Shown here one piece after another: positions 43,491 to 52,656 of a stretch of 64,000 nucleotides of DNA (positions are counted from its first letter, which is position 1; the number at the start of each line of letters is the position of its first letter). The position numbers and the translations under genes were made by a program. Source of the stretch: Bacillus sp. P14.5 (GTDB lineage: Bacteria > Bacillota > Bacilli > Bacillales > Bacillaceae_B); contig NZ_NIJF01000017.1 in the NCBI RefSeq assembly GCF_003316765.1, positions 89,761 to 153,760 on the forward strand. The letters are read 5' to 3'. Below the pieces are notes generated by a model. That model was given only the letters and a program-made list of their open reading frames with translations. It did no database searches and was not told the origin of the DNA.

Positions 43491-44624
43491 ATGAAAGCTG
43501 TAACGTATCAGGGTTCAAAGGATATCCAAGTCAAAGAGGTTGAAGACCCGAAGATCCAGAAGCCGGATGACATAATCGTCAAGATCACATCGACGGCGAT
43601 TTGCGGTTCCGATCTTCACTTGTATCAGGGAAACCTGCCGTTGAGGCCGGGATATATTATTGGACATGAGCCGATGGGTATCGTTGAAGAAACCGGACCT
43701 GATGTCACCAGGGTAAAAAAAGGTGACAGAGTCGTCCTGCCGTTTAATGTGTCCTGCGGGCACTGCTTTTATTGCCAGCATGATATGGAAAGCCAATGTG
43801 ATAATTCAAATCCGCATAAAGATACTGGAGGTTACTTCGGATATACCGAGCAATATGGTAACCATCCAGGCGGGCAGGCTGAATACTTACGGGTTCCGTT
43901 TGGGAACGCAATGCCCTTCAAGGTGCCCGAATCCTGTGATTTAGCTGATGAAGCACTGTTATTCATGTCCGATGTGCTTCCGACAGCTTACTGGAGTATC
44001 GAACATTCCGGGATGAAACCTGGAGACACGGTCATTGTCCTTGGCTGCGGCCCTATTGGATTGATGGCACAGAAATTTGCCTGGATGAAAGGCGCCGGCA
44101 GGGTCATCGCCGTTGATAATCTGCCGTATCGTCTGCAAAAAGCAAAGCAGAATAATAATGTAGAAATTTTCAACTTTGACGAATTCAAGGAAATGGGACA
44201 GCATTTGAAGGAAGTCACCGGGGGCGGTGCCGACATCGTCATTGACTGTGTAGGTATGGATGGTGAAAAGAGCGCAGTGGAAAAAGTAGAGCAGAAGCTG
44301 AAGCTCCAAGGCGGAACTTTGAGTGCGATTAATATTGCAAAGGATGCTGTCAGGAAGTTTGGTACCGTCCAGCTGACAGGTGTGTATGGCATGATGTACA
44401 ACATGTTCCCGCTCGGCAACTTCTTCGAAAGAAACGTTACCTTGAAGATGGGACAAGCGCCGGTCGTTCACTACATGCCGGAGCTCTTTGAGAAAATCAC
44501 TTCTGCCGAGCTGAACCCTACCGAGATCATCTCTCATATTATGCCTATGGACCAGGCAGCGGATGCCTACAAGATATTTAATGATCATGAAGACGACTGC
44601 ATCAAGGTCGTACTGAAACCATAG
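43491..44624 (+). CDS. adhB: Zinc-dependent alcohol/formaldehyde dehydrogenase, AdhB-like
   Basis: Medium-chain dehydrogenase of 377 residues. Catalytic zinc ligands are in CGSDLH and GHEPMG; a four-cysteine structural zinc lobe is in CGHCFYCQHDMESQC; the NAD motif VLGCGPIGLMA is near residue 184. The insert FGYTEQYGNHPGGQAEYLRVP is typical of glutathione-independent formaldehyde dehydrogenase relatives. Strong ribosome site AGGAGG. Its stop codon overlaps a GTGACAGTCAC repeat, followed by a terminator. Confidence 0.9.
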   Translation: MKAVTYQGSKDIQVKEVEDPKIQKPDDIIVKITSTAICGSDLHLYQGNLPLRPGYIIGHEPMGIVEETGPDVTRVKKGDRVVLPFNVSCGHCFYCQHDMESQCDNSNPHKDTGGYFGYTEQYGNHPGGQAEYLRVPFGNAMPFKVPESCDLADEALLFMSDVLPTAYWSIEHSGMKPGDTVIVLGCGPIGLMAQKFAWMKGAGRVIAVDNLPYRLQKAKQNNNVEIFNFDEFKEMGQHLKEVTGGGADIVIDCVGMDGEKSAVEKVEQKLKLQGGTLSAINIAKDAVRKFGTVQLTGVYGMMYNMFPLGNFFERNVTLKMGQAPVVHYMPELFEKITSAELNPTEIISHIMPMDQAADAYKIFNDHEDDCIKVVLKP

Positions 44625-44652
44625 TGACAGTCACTCCCCGAAATAGGTCGAA
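44624..44652 (+). repeat. GTGACAGTCAC stop-associated repeat, copy b
   Basis: GTGACAGTCAC at 44624-44634 shares its first G with the adhB TAG stop; it is followed by TCCCCGAAATAGGTCGAA, apart from one shared base. Confidence 0.85.
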
Positions 44653-44671
44653 AAATCTTTGTGAAGATTAT

Positions 44672-44712
44672 TGAAGAAGCACCCCCTTCCGAGCAGAAGG
44701 GGGTGCTTTTTA
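44672..44712. terminator. Bidirectional terminator between adhB and the CBO0543 gene
   Basis: AAGCACCCCCTT and AAGGGGGTGCTT pair around CCGAGCAG with a T5 tail. Confidence 0.88.
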
Positions 44713-45237
44713 TGATTGCGAGCCAAATGGAATGTCAAACAACCATATCATCATGATTGTAATTAATGCTGATAAGAAATAAGTAAGAAAGGGTCTTGTA
44801 TAATGCAGGCGGATCATACTGTACATAACAATATAAAAGAGGATGTCCATCCAATATTCATATCCATTTAGCAGCAGCAGCCTTCCAAACTTATAAAATG
44901 GGTATTCAATGACAAAGGATACCGCGGACCACATAGCTATGTACCTCACTTTTAATAAAAGGGAGGCGGTGAATGGATAAAAGGTAAGAAAAAGCAAGGT
45001 AATCACTGGCAGGTTGATAAAAGAATAAAGGAGGTCGACCAGTATGTGTGACTTGGGATAAAAGTCAGGGTAATATTTCCACAACATTTTATCATGGGCA
45101 ATATGGTTATAAAGGAGATTACAGATGATTACATAAAAAATAGTCAGGTGATATTTTTCCCATTCTCTCCAATTTCCCTTGAAAAAACCGAAAATCAATA
45201 ACATGATTGTCAATACAATATGCATAGCATCACCCAT
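44710..45237 (-). CDS. CBO0543-family membrane protein, first of three
   Basis: A protein of about 175 residues with five or six hydrophobic segments and aromatic-rich loops (WREWEKYHLTIFYVIICNLLYNHI; YEYWMDILFYIVMYS). This fits the CBO0543 family of small Bacillaceae/Clostridia membrane proteins with no known function. The start is uncertain: ATGs at 45237 and 45225 are both possible (GGGTGAT precedes the latter). Two relatives lie at 47421-48349. Confidence 0.75.
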   Translation of the reverse strand: MGDAMHIVLTIMLLIFGFFKGNWREWEKYHLTIFYVIICNLLYNHIAHDKMLWKYYPDFYPKSHILVDLLYSFINLPVITLLFLTFYPFTASLLLKVRYIAMWSAVSFVIEYPFYKFGRLLLLNGYEYWMDILFYIVMYSMIRLHYTRPFLTYFLSALITIMMIWLFDIPFGSQS

Positions 45238-45278
45238 ACTTGTTTTAGTCAAAGTTTAGTATCTATTCAGAAGCCAGG

Positions 45279-45782
45279 TTAATCAGCGGGCTGTTCTTTT
45301 TTTAAAGAAAAAAAGAGAGTCATCCGGCTAGTAAAGGATGCAATCAAGGCACTGCCGATAATGTCGGAAGGGTAATGATGCCCAGTCCATACGCGGGACA
45401 ACCCTGTCAGTGCAGACAAACAGGTGAATATCACGCCGAGCGTTCGATCATAAAATAAGATGGTAGTAGAAACGGTAAAGGCCAGCAGGGTATGTTTACT
45501 GGGAAAGCTGGAATTTCGTTTTGAAGGAATTAGGATACCTACCCTCTTGTTGACAAAGGGACGCGGCCGGAAATAAAACATCCTGATCATACTGCCGAGA
45601 AAAAGGGAACCTGCTCCTGATAGGAGTGCAATCCTTGTAAGGGACTTATTCCTGAACCAAAGGACCAGTAGAGCCAACAAATAGATATACCGCATCTTAG
45701 TAGAAGCCAGGATCATAATGCGGTTTAGGGAGTCGGTTCGTTTGGAAAGAGAATTTATTGCCCAGAACAGCCGGAGATCCAT
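45279..45782 (-). CDS. PAP2-family phosphatase, likely undecaprenyl-diphosphatase type
   Basis: Membrane lipid phosphatase of about 167 residues with the three PAP2 signatures: RMFYFRPRP, SSFPSKH, and SRVWTGHHYPSDI (catalytic His in the last two). It could recycle undecaprenyl diphosphate for cell-wall synthesis, as BcrC does, though other lipid phosphates are possible. The ATG at 45782 follows AAAGGA by 11 bases; an upstream ATG (45812) has a poorer site. Confidence 0.88.
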   Translation of the reverse strand: MDLRLFWAINSLSKRTDSLNRIMILASTKMRYIYLLALLVLWFRNKSLTRIALLSGAGSLFLGSMIRMFYFRPRPFVNKRVGILIPSKRNSSFPSKHTLLAFTVSTTILFYDRTLGVIFTCLSALTGLSRVWTGHHYPSDIIGSALIASFTSRMTLFFSLKKEQPAD

Positions 45783-45967
45783 CGTGACTTCATTCCTTTC
45801 AGGGGTGCCCATGTTTTTATCTTGAGATGCTCTAAAATTAACCTGCCCAGCCTCCCAGAATCTATACTATAATCAGAAGAGCATTGTAAAAAGTGATAGA
45901 ATCCCGTAAGATTTCATATGGTATTAAGAATGAATTAATAGGAGTAATATGAAAGGAAGTTACATAG

Positions 45968-47095
45968 ATGCTTGTAAAAACAAAAAATAATATGCCGCTA
46001 TCCCCGGTGAATGATCCGTGGGAAGCCTATATGGACGTAGAAGAATACGGGAAGATGACTTTGTCCAGCGTCGAGTTCACGACGACGACTCTTTGTAATA
46101 TGCGCTGCAACCACTGTGCTGTGGGGTATACGTTGCAGAACAAGGACCCAGATGCACTTCCGATGGAGCTTATTTTTCAAAGGCTTGATGAAATTCCTTC
46201 TCTAAGGACTATCAGTATTACGGGCGGTGAGCCAATGATGTCAAAAAAATCTGTGGAAAATCATGTTCTTCCATTGTTAAGATATGCTCATTCACGAGGT
46301 GTGAAAACACAGATCAACTCGAATCTGACTCTTCCGTATGAGAGGTATGAACCTATAGTTCCTTATTTGGATGTGCTTCACATTTCCCATAACTGGGGAA
46401 CGGTAGAAGAGTTTGCGGAGACAGGGTTTGCCAGGATGGACAGAAAACCTTCCGAGAAGCAGAGAGCAGGCTACTTTGACCGCATGGTTGAAAACTCTAA
46501 GCGCCTGTCGAGTGAAGGGGTCATGGTATCAGCGGAAACGATGCTGAATGGAAGAACTTTTCCTTATTTAGAAAAAATTCATGACCATATTATCGAGATG
46601 GGGTGCACGCGCCATGAAGTGCATCCGATGTATCCTGTCGATTTCGCCAAAGACCTGGAGACTCTTAACCTGGATGAAATCCGCCAGGCAATCAAGAGGC
46701 TTCTGGACCATCGCAACGAAGACATTTGGATGTTGTTTGGAACGCTTCCGTTCTATCCTTGCAGTTCATCCTCTGAAGAACTTGAACTGTATCAGCGTCT
46801 ATTTAGAGAAAAAAATGTGACGGTCCGAAATGATCCGGACGGCCGCTCCCGCTTGAATGTCAATATATTTTCAGGTGATATCATCGTAACGGATTTCGGG
46901 GACGAACCAGGATTAGGAAACATCCAGGATACCTCGCTCGCAGAAGCGTACGACCGCTGGAACCAGACGAAAACAGCCCAATCACTCAGCTGCCATTGCC
47001 CGGCAGTCAAATGCCTCGGGCCCAATGTACTCGTCAAAGATACCTATTATTCTGATGTGAACTTCCAAGAAAAAACAGCCAAAATCGGGTTGTGA
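45968..47095 (+). CDS. yfkAB: Radical SAM/CxCxxxxC motif protein YfkAB
   Basis: Iron-sulfur radical enzyme of 375 residues. The radical SAM cluster motif CNMRCNHC has Cys43, Cys47 and Cys50; SITGGEPM follows. The C-terminal CHCPAVKC (Cys342, 344, 349) is the CxCxxxxC signature that defines the family and may bind a second cluster. The reaction is not known. The TGA stop is part of a GTGACAGTCAC repeat. Confidence 0.92.
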   Translation: MLVKTKNNMPLSPVNDPWEAYMDVEEYGKMTLSSVEFTTTTLCNMRCNHCAVGYTLQNKDPDALPMELIFQRLDEIPSLRTISITGGEPMMSKKSVENHVLPLLRYAHSRGVKTQINSNLTLPYERYEPIVPYLDVLHISHNWGTVEEFAETGFARMDRKPSEKQRAGYFDRMVENSKRLSSEGVMVSAETMLNGRTFPYLEKIHDHIIEMGCTRHEVHPMYPVDFAKDLETLNLDEIRQAIKRLLDHRNEDIWMLFGTLPFYPCSSSSEELELYQRLFREKNVTVRNDPDGRSRLNVNIFSGDIIVTDFGDEPGLGNIQDTSLAEAYDRWNQTKTAQSLSCHCPAVKCLGPNVLVKDTYYSDVNFQEKTAKIGL

Positions 47096-47120
47096 CAGTC
47101 ACAACCCGGAATTTGTCGAA
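47086..47120 (+). repeat. GTGACAGTCAC stop-associated repeat, copy c, supplying the yfkAB stop
   Basis: GTGACAGTCAC (47092-47102) is extended to an 11-bp perfect inverted repeat by CGGGTT on one side and AACCCG on the other. The yfkAB stop TGA (47093-47095) is inside it; GTCGAA closes the element. Confidence 0.88.
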
Positions 47121-47128
47121 TAAATCCA

Positions 47129-47166
47129 CAAGAAACCTCCTGTCATTGGACAAGGAGGTTTCTTGC
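47129..47166 (+). terminator. Terminator downstream of yfkAB
   Basis: AAGAAACCTCCT and AGGAGGTTTCTT pair across about 12 bases. A T-tract is short, but position and stem strength support it. Confidence 0.7.
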
Positions 47167-47234
47167 ATTCTTATGCTTTTGTACATTAACGCAATGAAAG
47201 TGACAGTCCCTTTTAGTGCTATTATACGCCAAAG

Positions 47235-47369
47235 TTACTTTTCAGGCTCCTCGAATTTAGAGAGCAATTCGTTTGTCCTGGAGAGAAGAGTTCCGCTGAA
47301 AACGATGGTCGCAGCCAGGCTTAGCAAAGAGAAGAAGATCAAGACAACGAAATGATTTTCGGTACGCAT
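47235..47369 (-). CDS. Small membrane protein, 44 residues
   Basis: Starts MRTENHFVVLIFFSLLSLAA: one transmembrane helix followed by a short charged tail ending SKFEEPEK. CGGAGG lies 8 bases before the ATG at 47369. I know no family. Good ribosome site, helix and isolation in an otherwise gene-free gap argue that it is real. Confidence 0.6.
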   Translation of the reverse strand: MRTENHFVVLIFFSLLSLAATIVFSGTLLSRTNELLSKFEEPEK

Positions 47370-47420
47370 AGGCAGCCTCCGTTAAGTAGAATAGGTATAT
47401 TATTCCAAGATGGTCCCCGT

Positions 47421-47881
47421 TTATGCATTGGATTGCTTAGCGAATTTTTTAGTCACCATCCAACTAAGCAATGCAAGGTAGAAAATCAAGCCGAATTTCA
47501 GCGGAGTGTAATAGAGCCTCCACCCATCATATTTGATGACAGATAACTGAAGGAGTCCCCATTCCATGAGTGTCATCAGAAGCACCCACCCTATAAAATA
47601 AAGAACCTTAATCATCCTTGAATTTTTACGTGGAAACATATTCAGGAAAACCAGGCAGGTTAAAGGGTACAAACAGAGACGGAACAGAAAGTCGATATAA
47701 TGGACGCCAGGATCATTGCCATAATAGTACAGTTTATATCGTCCTTTAAAAAGAGCATCAAAGGCCAGGGCTGAGTAAAGCGCACTAAAGACCACACAGT
47801 AAATCTCTATCGGTTTCAAATGCCTATCCATATAGAAAAAATAATCAGAAAACAAACTGCAACGGAAATCATAATGATCAT
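47421..47881 (-). pseudogene. CBO0543-family membrane protein, second copy, frameshifted at a T6 run
   Basis: The likely start (ATG at 47881, GAGG upstream) gives MIIMISVAVCFLIIFSIW and then stops; the rest of the protein (HLKPIEIYCVVFSALYSALAFD to the C-terminus) continues in another frame. Adding one T to TTTTTT near 47845 joins them in a protein aligning well with the copy at 47894-48349. Either a sequencing undercall or a recent mutation. The truncated frame alone could start at the ATG at 47831. Confidence 0.7.
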
Positions 47882-47893
47882 CTATATACCTCG

Positions 47894-48349
47894 TTACCTA
47901 TGAGATATCAGCTTTTTGACTAGTTGATAATTGAGAAGCTGAATAACAAATAAAAGGGGATAAATTGGAACGGAATATCCTATTTTCCAGCCGGTGTACA
48001 GAAACAGTGACGAAAAGTTTGCGGCAGACCACTCGTAAAATAAAGAAAATACAGTCCATGCCGTAATATAAGCAAGCTTCCATTTTAAATGCCTCCCAAA
48101 AGGAAAAAAGTTCAGGAAAAGGATCGCGATTGCCGGATAAATGCCGATTGCAGCAGCATAATCAATCACCTCAACTCCCGGTTTAAAGTAGGCATAAAGA
48201 TGATACATACCGCCAAGAATGGAATCGGCAAACAAAGCCAAATAAATAGAAAAGAGGGAACAAGCATACATTTCTAACCGTGACAGCTTCTTCGGGATCT
48301 TCCAAACCAATATCAATGCTCCGATAATAGTGCTACACATCAAAATCAT
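47894..48349 (-). CDS. CBO0543-family membrane protein, third copy
   Basis: About 151 residues with five hydrophobic segments and the family pattern WKIPKKLSRLEMYACSLFSIYLALFAD near the N-terminus. The ATG at 48349 has AGGAT 7 bases upstream and is preferred over 48379. It is arranged head to tail with the frameshifted copy, 12 bp apart, suggesting a two-gene operon arising by duplication. Function unknown. Confidence 0.75.
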   Translation of the reverse strand: MILMCSTIIGALILVWKIPKKLSRLEMYACSLFSIYLALFADSILGGMYHLYAYFKPGVEVIDYAAAIGIYPAIAILFLNFFPFGRHLKWKLAYITAWTVFSLFYEWSAANFSSLFLYTGWKIGYSVPIYPLLFVIQLLNYQLVKKLISHR

Positions 48350-48443
48350 ACAATCATCCTGTTTTTCATATAGTATCACTCTTGCCTTAAGGATTATTCT
48401 TCATACTTGACCAAGTAATGTAAATTAAAAGAAATCAATAGTG

Positions 48444-48806
48444 AAGAAGGGTGGTTAGACGTGGCGGAAAACACCCTGTTATAGAGAGCAAACGTTGAGT
48501 GAAGCAAGGTGATTAGGCGGAAAACCCCATGCTAAAAAGCGAAATCGGTAAGTGAAGCAAGGTGATTAAGCGAAAAAACACCATGCTAAAAAGCGAAATC
48601 GGTAAGTGAAGCAAGATGATTAAGCGAAAAAACACCCTGCTAAAAAGCGAAATCGGTGAGCGAAGCATGGTGATTAAGGAGAAAACCCCCTGCTAAAAGG
48701 AGCAATCGTCAAGTAAAGCATGGTGATTAAGGAGAAAATACCCTGCTAAAAGGAGAAACCGATGAGCAAAGCAAGGTGAATAGGCGGAATCACCATGCTT
48801 AAAATA
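48444..48806 (+). repeat. Tandem array, 53-54 bp period, about seven units (array 3)
   Basis: GGTGATTA-type cores start at about 48508, 48561, 48615, 48669, 48722 and 48775, with a degenerate unit before. Each has arms AGCAAGGTG and CACCATGCT around a 13-14 base loop. It is the reverse-complement relative of array 2. It occupies the divergent interval between a CBO0543 gene and marR. Confidence 0.92.
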
Positions 48807-48914
48807 CAATCTGGAAGCAGCTCAGGATAATTAGCGGTTAACCGTCCGAATGGTAGGAGTGCTTTCCTTACAATAGTGTGACCGAACAAAAATTACTTTG
48901 CTGTATTTAAGTAG

Positions 48915-48969
48915 TTACCCAGGTAAATAAAATATGGTATACTAAGCCGGGAATTAATTACCCAGGTAA
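48915..48969 (+). promoter_or_regulatory. marR promoter with paired operators
   Basis: TTACCCAGGTAA occurs at 48915-48926 and again at 48958-48969, flanking a -10 TATACT (48938-48943). One copy covers the -35 region and the other the start of the transcript, the classic layout for MarR autorepression. Confidence 0.8.
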
Positions 48970-48991
48970 CTAATTAGTTGAGGTGTTGTTT

Positions 48992-49408
48992 ATGGAAAAT
49001 ACACATATGCTATTTCATTCAGTCAATCAACTTTCGAGAAGGTTGACCAAACATTTGAATGAAGCATTGGAACCTTATGGACTTTATAGTGCGCAGTGGT
49101 CGGTCCTATATGTATTGAGGGAAAGAGGGACTCTGACACAGAAGGAGTTAAGTGAATATCTATCGGTGGAAGCACCGCCAATGACCCGGACGATCCAAAG
49201 GCTTTTAAAACAGGGGTTCATTCAGCAGAAATCCAGCGACGAAGATAAGAGGAAGAAATATATCATGTTATCTCAAGAAGCAGAAGCAGAGTTCCCGGTA
49301 TGGGAAAAAGCAGTTCTTGAGAAGAATGAAGAATTAATTAAGGAGCTTTCTTTTTCCTCACAAGAAAACTTGCAAAGCATTTTGAACGAATGGCTCAAAA
49401 AGATCTAG
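48992..49408 (+). CDS. MarR-family transcriptional repressor
   Basis: Dimeric winged-helix regulator of 138 residues. The wHTH region is LTQKELSEYLSVEAPPMTRTIQRLLKQGFIQQKSSDEDKRKKYIMLS (about 45-92), with the typical DxRxK-type wing (SDEDKRKKY). The ATG at 48992 has TGAGGTG 6 bases upstream. It overlaps no gene but the MFS exporter begins 17 bp later, so it should repress its own operon through the two TTACCCAGGTAA sites. Confidence 0.92.
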   Translation: MENTHMLFHSVNQLSRRLTKHLNEALEPYGLYSAQWSVLYVLRERGTLTQKELSEYLSVEAPPMTRTIQRLLKQGFIQQKSSDEDKRKKYIMLSQEAEAEFPVWEKAVLEKNEELIKELSFSSQENLQSILNEWLKKI

Positions 49409-49424
49409 AAAGAGGTAATGCAGC

Positions 49425-50624
49425 ATGACAGAAAAAAAGCCGCCATTATGGACACGGAATTTTATTGGTATCAGTATCAGTAATTTCTTTTTATTCATGA
49501 CTTTCTACTTCCTGCTCGTCACAATTCCCATTTACGTCGTAGACCATTTAGATGGTGAAAAATCACAGGCAGGATTGATGATCACCATCTTCCTTATATC
49601 CGCGATCCTCGTTCGTCCCTTTTCGGGAAGGTGGATTGAAAAGTATGGCAGCAGGTTGATTCTGCTCTGTTCGTTAATTATCTTCTTTGCAGCAAGCCTG
49701 CTGTATTTTTTAGCGGATAGCGTTGAGGTGTTATTTTTGGTGAGGTTCATTCATGGAGTTGGTTTCGGGATGGCAACTACAGCCGCTGGTTCCATAGCGG
49801 CCACTACCATACCGGACTCCAGAAGAGGGGAAGGGATGGGCTATTTCATACTGTCCTCCAACTTTGCCATGGTGATCGGCCCGTTCCTAGGGTTGACTGC
49901 CCTTCATAGTTGGTGAATAACCACCATGCTTCTGATTGCGGGTGCAGCAGCATTTTTGGGGCTTTTGTCTGGACTGCTAATTAACATTAAAGAGGATAAA
50001 AAGGAGGATCGTAAGCTTCTTCCAATGAACTGGAGGGATGCGATCTTTGAAACAAAAGCAGTCCCGGTTGCTTTAGCCGGTGCATTTTTTGCCATCGTTT
50101 ACTCATCGATACTCTCCTTTGTGTCCGTCTATGCGGGAGAAATCGGGCTAAGCCATGTGAGCAGTTATTTCTTTGTGGTATATGCAGTTGTACTGCTGCT
50201 TTCGAGGCCGTTTACCGGCAGATGGTATGATTTGCACGGACCGAATTTCATTGTCTATCCTGCGATTGTTTTATTCTCGGCTGGAATGGTTATTCTGGGT
50301 ACCGCTGATTCAGCTATGTTCTTCCTGGCAGCTGCTGCTTTTGCAGGATTGGGATGGGGTACATTGTTTCCAACCTTTCAAACGATTGCGATCCAATCGT
50401 CTCCTCCTAAACGCGCAGCCATGGCGACCGCAACCTTCTTATCAATTTTCGATATAGGCATCGGGCTGGGTTCTTTCCTGGTCGGTCTGGCGGCAGCAAA
50501 GATCAGTCTTGGTGATTTGTACACATACAGCACTGTCTATGTTCTGGCAGGGCTTCTGCTTTACTATTTACTGCAGGGACATAAACTGAAAAAACAAAAG
50601 AAAAAAGAAGTGAATGCAGCCTAG
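49425..50624 (+). pseudogene. MFS drug exporter (YwoG/YfiS-like) interrupted by an in-frame TGA
   Basis: About 400 codons in one frame encode a 12-helix exporter (start PPLWTRNFIGISISNFFLFMTF; motif-A-like GRWIEKYGSRLILL; C-terminal half to KKKEVNAA). At 49914-49916 a TGA follows HSW where Gly is expected (GGA to TGA). The downstream ATG at 49926 could at most start a half-protein. If the substitution is real, the marR-controlled exporter is inactive or needs readthrough. Confidence 0.85.
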
Positions 50625-50652
50625 TGACAGTCACGCCCCGGTTTTTGTCGAA
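50624..50652 (+). repeat. GTGACAGTCAC stop-associated repeat, copy d
   Basis: GTGACAGTCAC (50624-50634) shares a base with the MFS TAG stop and is followed by GCCCCG, a short spacer and GTCGAA (50647-50652). Confidence 0.85.
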
Positions 50653-50777
50653 GAATCATCTCCAAATACGATAGTTGAAGAGCATTCAAAAAACTTCCAT
50701 TTTAATCATGAATTTCATGAATATACCACTTAAATGAGGGTATAACATTAAAAGTGATTTTAAAGGAGGTAATTTTT

Positions 50778-52220
50778 TTGGCAGATGAAAAAGATATGAA
50801 CCAATCAGGCGGAAAGGACAGGGAGAAAAAAGAGAGTCTGACAACACGTCAGGGACATCCTGTTTACGACAACCAAAATACCCGTACGATTGGAGACCGC
50901 GGTCCGGCTACTCTTGAGAATTATCACTTTATTGAAAAGATATCCCACTTTGACCGGGAAGAAGTACCAGAACGTGTGGTTCACGCCCGCGGATCAGGGG
51001 CATTCGGATATTTTGAAACATATGGAAAAGCCGGTGATGAACCGGTAGAAAAATATACCCGTGCGAAAGTATTTTCCGGGGCTGGAAAGAAAACACCTTT
51101 AATGGTTCGTTTTTCTACAGTCGCAGGAGCGAAGGATTCACCTGAAACAGCAAGGGATCCACGCGGTTTTGCCGTGAAGATGTATACGGAAGAAGGAAAC
51201 TGGGATCTTGTCGGAAACAATCTTAAGATTTTCTTTATCCGTGATGCAATGAAGTTTCCGGATATGATTCACGCCTTTAAAGCCGATCCAGCTTCAAATG
51301 TACCGAATCCTGAAAGAATGTTTGATTTTGTTTCGCGTACACCAGAGGCGACACATATGATTACGTTTCTGTTTTCACCATGGGGAATCCCAGCTACATA
51401 CCGTCATATGCAGGGTTCAGGAGTAAACACCTATAAATGGGTCAATGAAAAGGGTGAGGCGGTCCTTGTGAAATATCATTGGGAGCCGAAACAGGGCATC
51501 CGTAACTTAACACAAGAAGAAGCCGATTCCATTCAAGCAAAGAACGTAGCTCATGCGACGCAGGATTTGTACGAATCAATAGAGCGAGGTGAGTATCCGG
51601 AATGGGAGCTGTTTGTTCAGATCATGGAAGATGATTACCATCCTGAACTTGACTTTGATCCTCTTGATGATACAAAGCTATGGCCCGAGGATAAATTCCC
51701 TTGGCTTCCTGTCGGGCGTATGGTCCTCGACCGCAATCCAAAGGACTTCCATGCAGAGATCGAGCAAGCTTCCTTCGGTACTGGAGTCCTTGTCGATGGA
51801 ATGGACTTTTCAGATGATAAGATGCTTCAGGGACGTACATTTTCTTACTCAGACACACAGCGCTACCGTGTAGGGGCAAACTACCTGAAACTGCCTGTAA
51901 ACGCACCGAAAGCGCCTGTTCACACAAACCAGCAGCGCGGACAGATGGATGTGCGCGACCCGAAAGAATCCGGGGAAAATCCGCATATCAACTACGAACC
52001 ATCCATGCTCGGCGGGTTTAAAGAAGCGGACCCGGAAGGACGCAAACCTCACCGCCCGACCTATAACGCAGCAGCTATGACTGCGCCGATTGACCGTCCC
52101 AATAACTACGGCCAAGCAGGCGACACATACCGGAGCTTTGAGGATTGGGAGCGCGACGAACTAATCAAAAACCTTTCCGATGCCCTTGCGATCTGTGATA
52201 AAAAATTCAAGACGCCATGA
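50778..52220 (+). CDS. katA: Catalase, C-terminus displaced by a probable frameshift
   Basis: Heme catalase that removes hydrogen peroxide. Active-site block [20 protein letters not shown] and proximal heme-ligand signature [14 protein letters not shown] are intact. The TTG at 50778, just after AAAGGAGG, is the likely start (480 residues), rather than 50754. The frame ends [10 protein letters not shown]; one additional A in the A6 run (about 52199-52204) would read [14 protein letters not shown] and join it to the 72-codon frame that follows, giving about 552 residues. The core enzyme would be complete either way. Confidence 0.93.
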   Translation: MADEKDMNQSGGKDREKKESLTTRQGHPVYDNQNTRTIGDRGPATLENYHFIEKISHFDREEVPERVVHARGSGAFGYFETYGKAGDEPVEKYTRAKVFSGAGKKTPLMVRFSTVAGAKDSPETARDPRGFAVKMYTEEGNWDLVGNNLKIFFIRDAMKFPDMIHAFKADPASNVPNPERMFDFVSRTPEATHMITFLFSPWGIPATYRHMQGSGVNTYKWVNEKGEAVLVKYHWEPKQGIRNLTQEEADSIQAKNVAHATQDLYESIERGEYPEWELFVQIMEDDYHPELDFDPLDDTKLWPEDKFPWLPVGRMVLDRNPKDFHAEIEQASFGTGVLVDGMDFSDDKMLQGRTFSYSDTQRYRVGANYLKLPVNAPKAPVHTNQQRGQMDVRDPKESGENPHINYEPSMLGGFKEADPEGRKPHRPTYNAAAMTAPIDRPNNYGQAGDTYRSFEDWERDELIKNLSDALAICDKKFKTP

Positions 52221-52435
52221 TTGATCACTTCACTCAAGCGGATGAAGATTACGGCCGCCGCGTGAAGGAAGGCATTGAAATGAAGATGAAGGAAATGAAA
52301 GAAATGAAAGACGTGGAACTGGATAAAGTTCCTGGACGCGAATCGGGTAAAACCAGATACGGCCAAGGCTCATTGAATGCAAATAAAGCAGCAGATGAGG
52401 CATCCAAGAAAGGGCATGAAGCGGATCCATACTAA
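52217..52435 (+). pseudogene. Out-of-frame C-terminal part of the catalase
   Basis: The frame [21 protein letters not shown] matches the end of Bacillus KatA (family pattern IEHFYKADPEYGKRVAEGL), so this is not a separate gene. It continues into a hydrophilic tail with KMKEMKEMKD and GHEADPY. Confidence 0.8.
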
Positions 52436-52524
52436 GGTATAAAAGATATGCAAGGATGGCGGCCGGCTGCTGCAGGGGCTTTGCTTTATCCTGCAGGTTT
52501 TTGCTCCAGAAGGTCACTATACGG

Positions 52525-52556
52525 AAAAGCACTCCAATTTGGGGTGCTTTTTTGCT
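52525..52556 (+). terminator. Terminator downstream of catalase
   Basis: AAAAGCACTCC and GGGGTGCTTTT pair around AATTT and end in T6. Confidence 0.85.
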
Positions 52557-52621
52557 GTTAGAAAATTATTTAAAAACCTTCTCGATGGATAAGTTTAATG
52601 TGATATACACATCCATCCAAT

Positions 52622-52656
52622 CGGGGCGTGACAGTCACGCCCCGATTTATGTCGAA
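52622..52656 (+). repeat. GTGACAGTCAC repeat, copy e (the one away from a stop)
   Basis: GTGACAGTCAC (52628-52638) is flanked by CGGGGC and GCCCCG, completing a near-perfect 23-bp palindrome, then ATTTATGTCGAA. It lies about 190 bp past the catalase region. The rest of 52557-52810 has no gene. Confidence 0.85.

Noticed and set aside
50690..50777. PerR box upstream of catalase
   Set aside because: TCATGAATTTCATGA is palindromic but is not close to the PerR consensus TTATAATnATTATAA.
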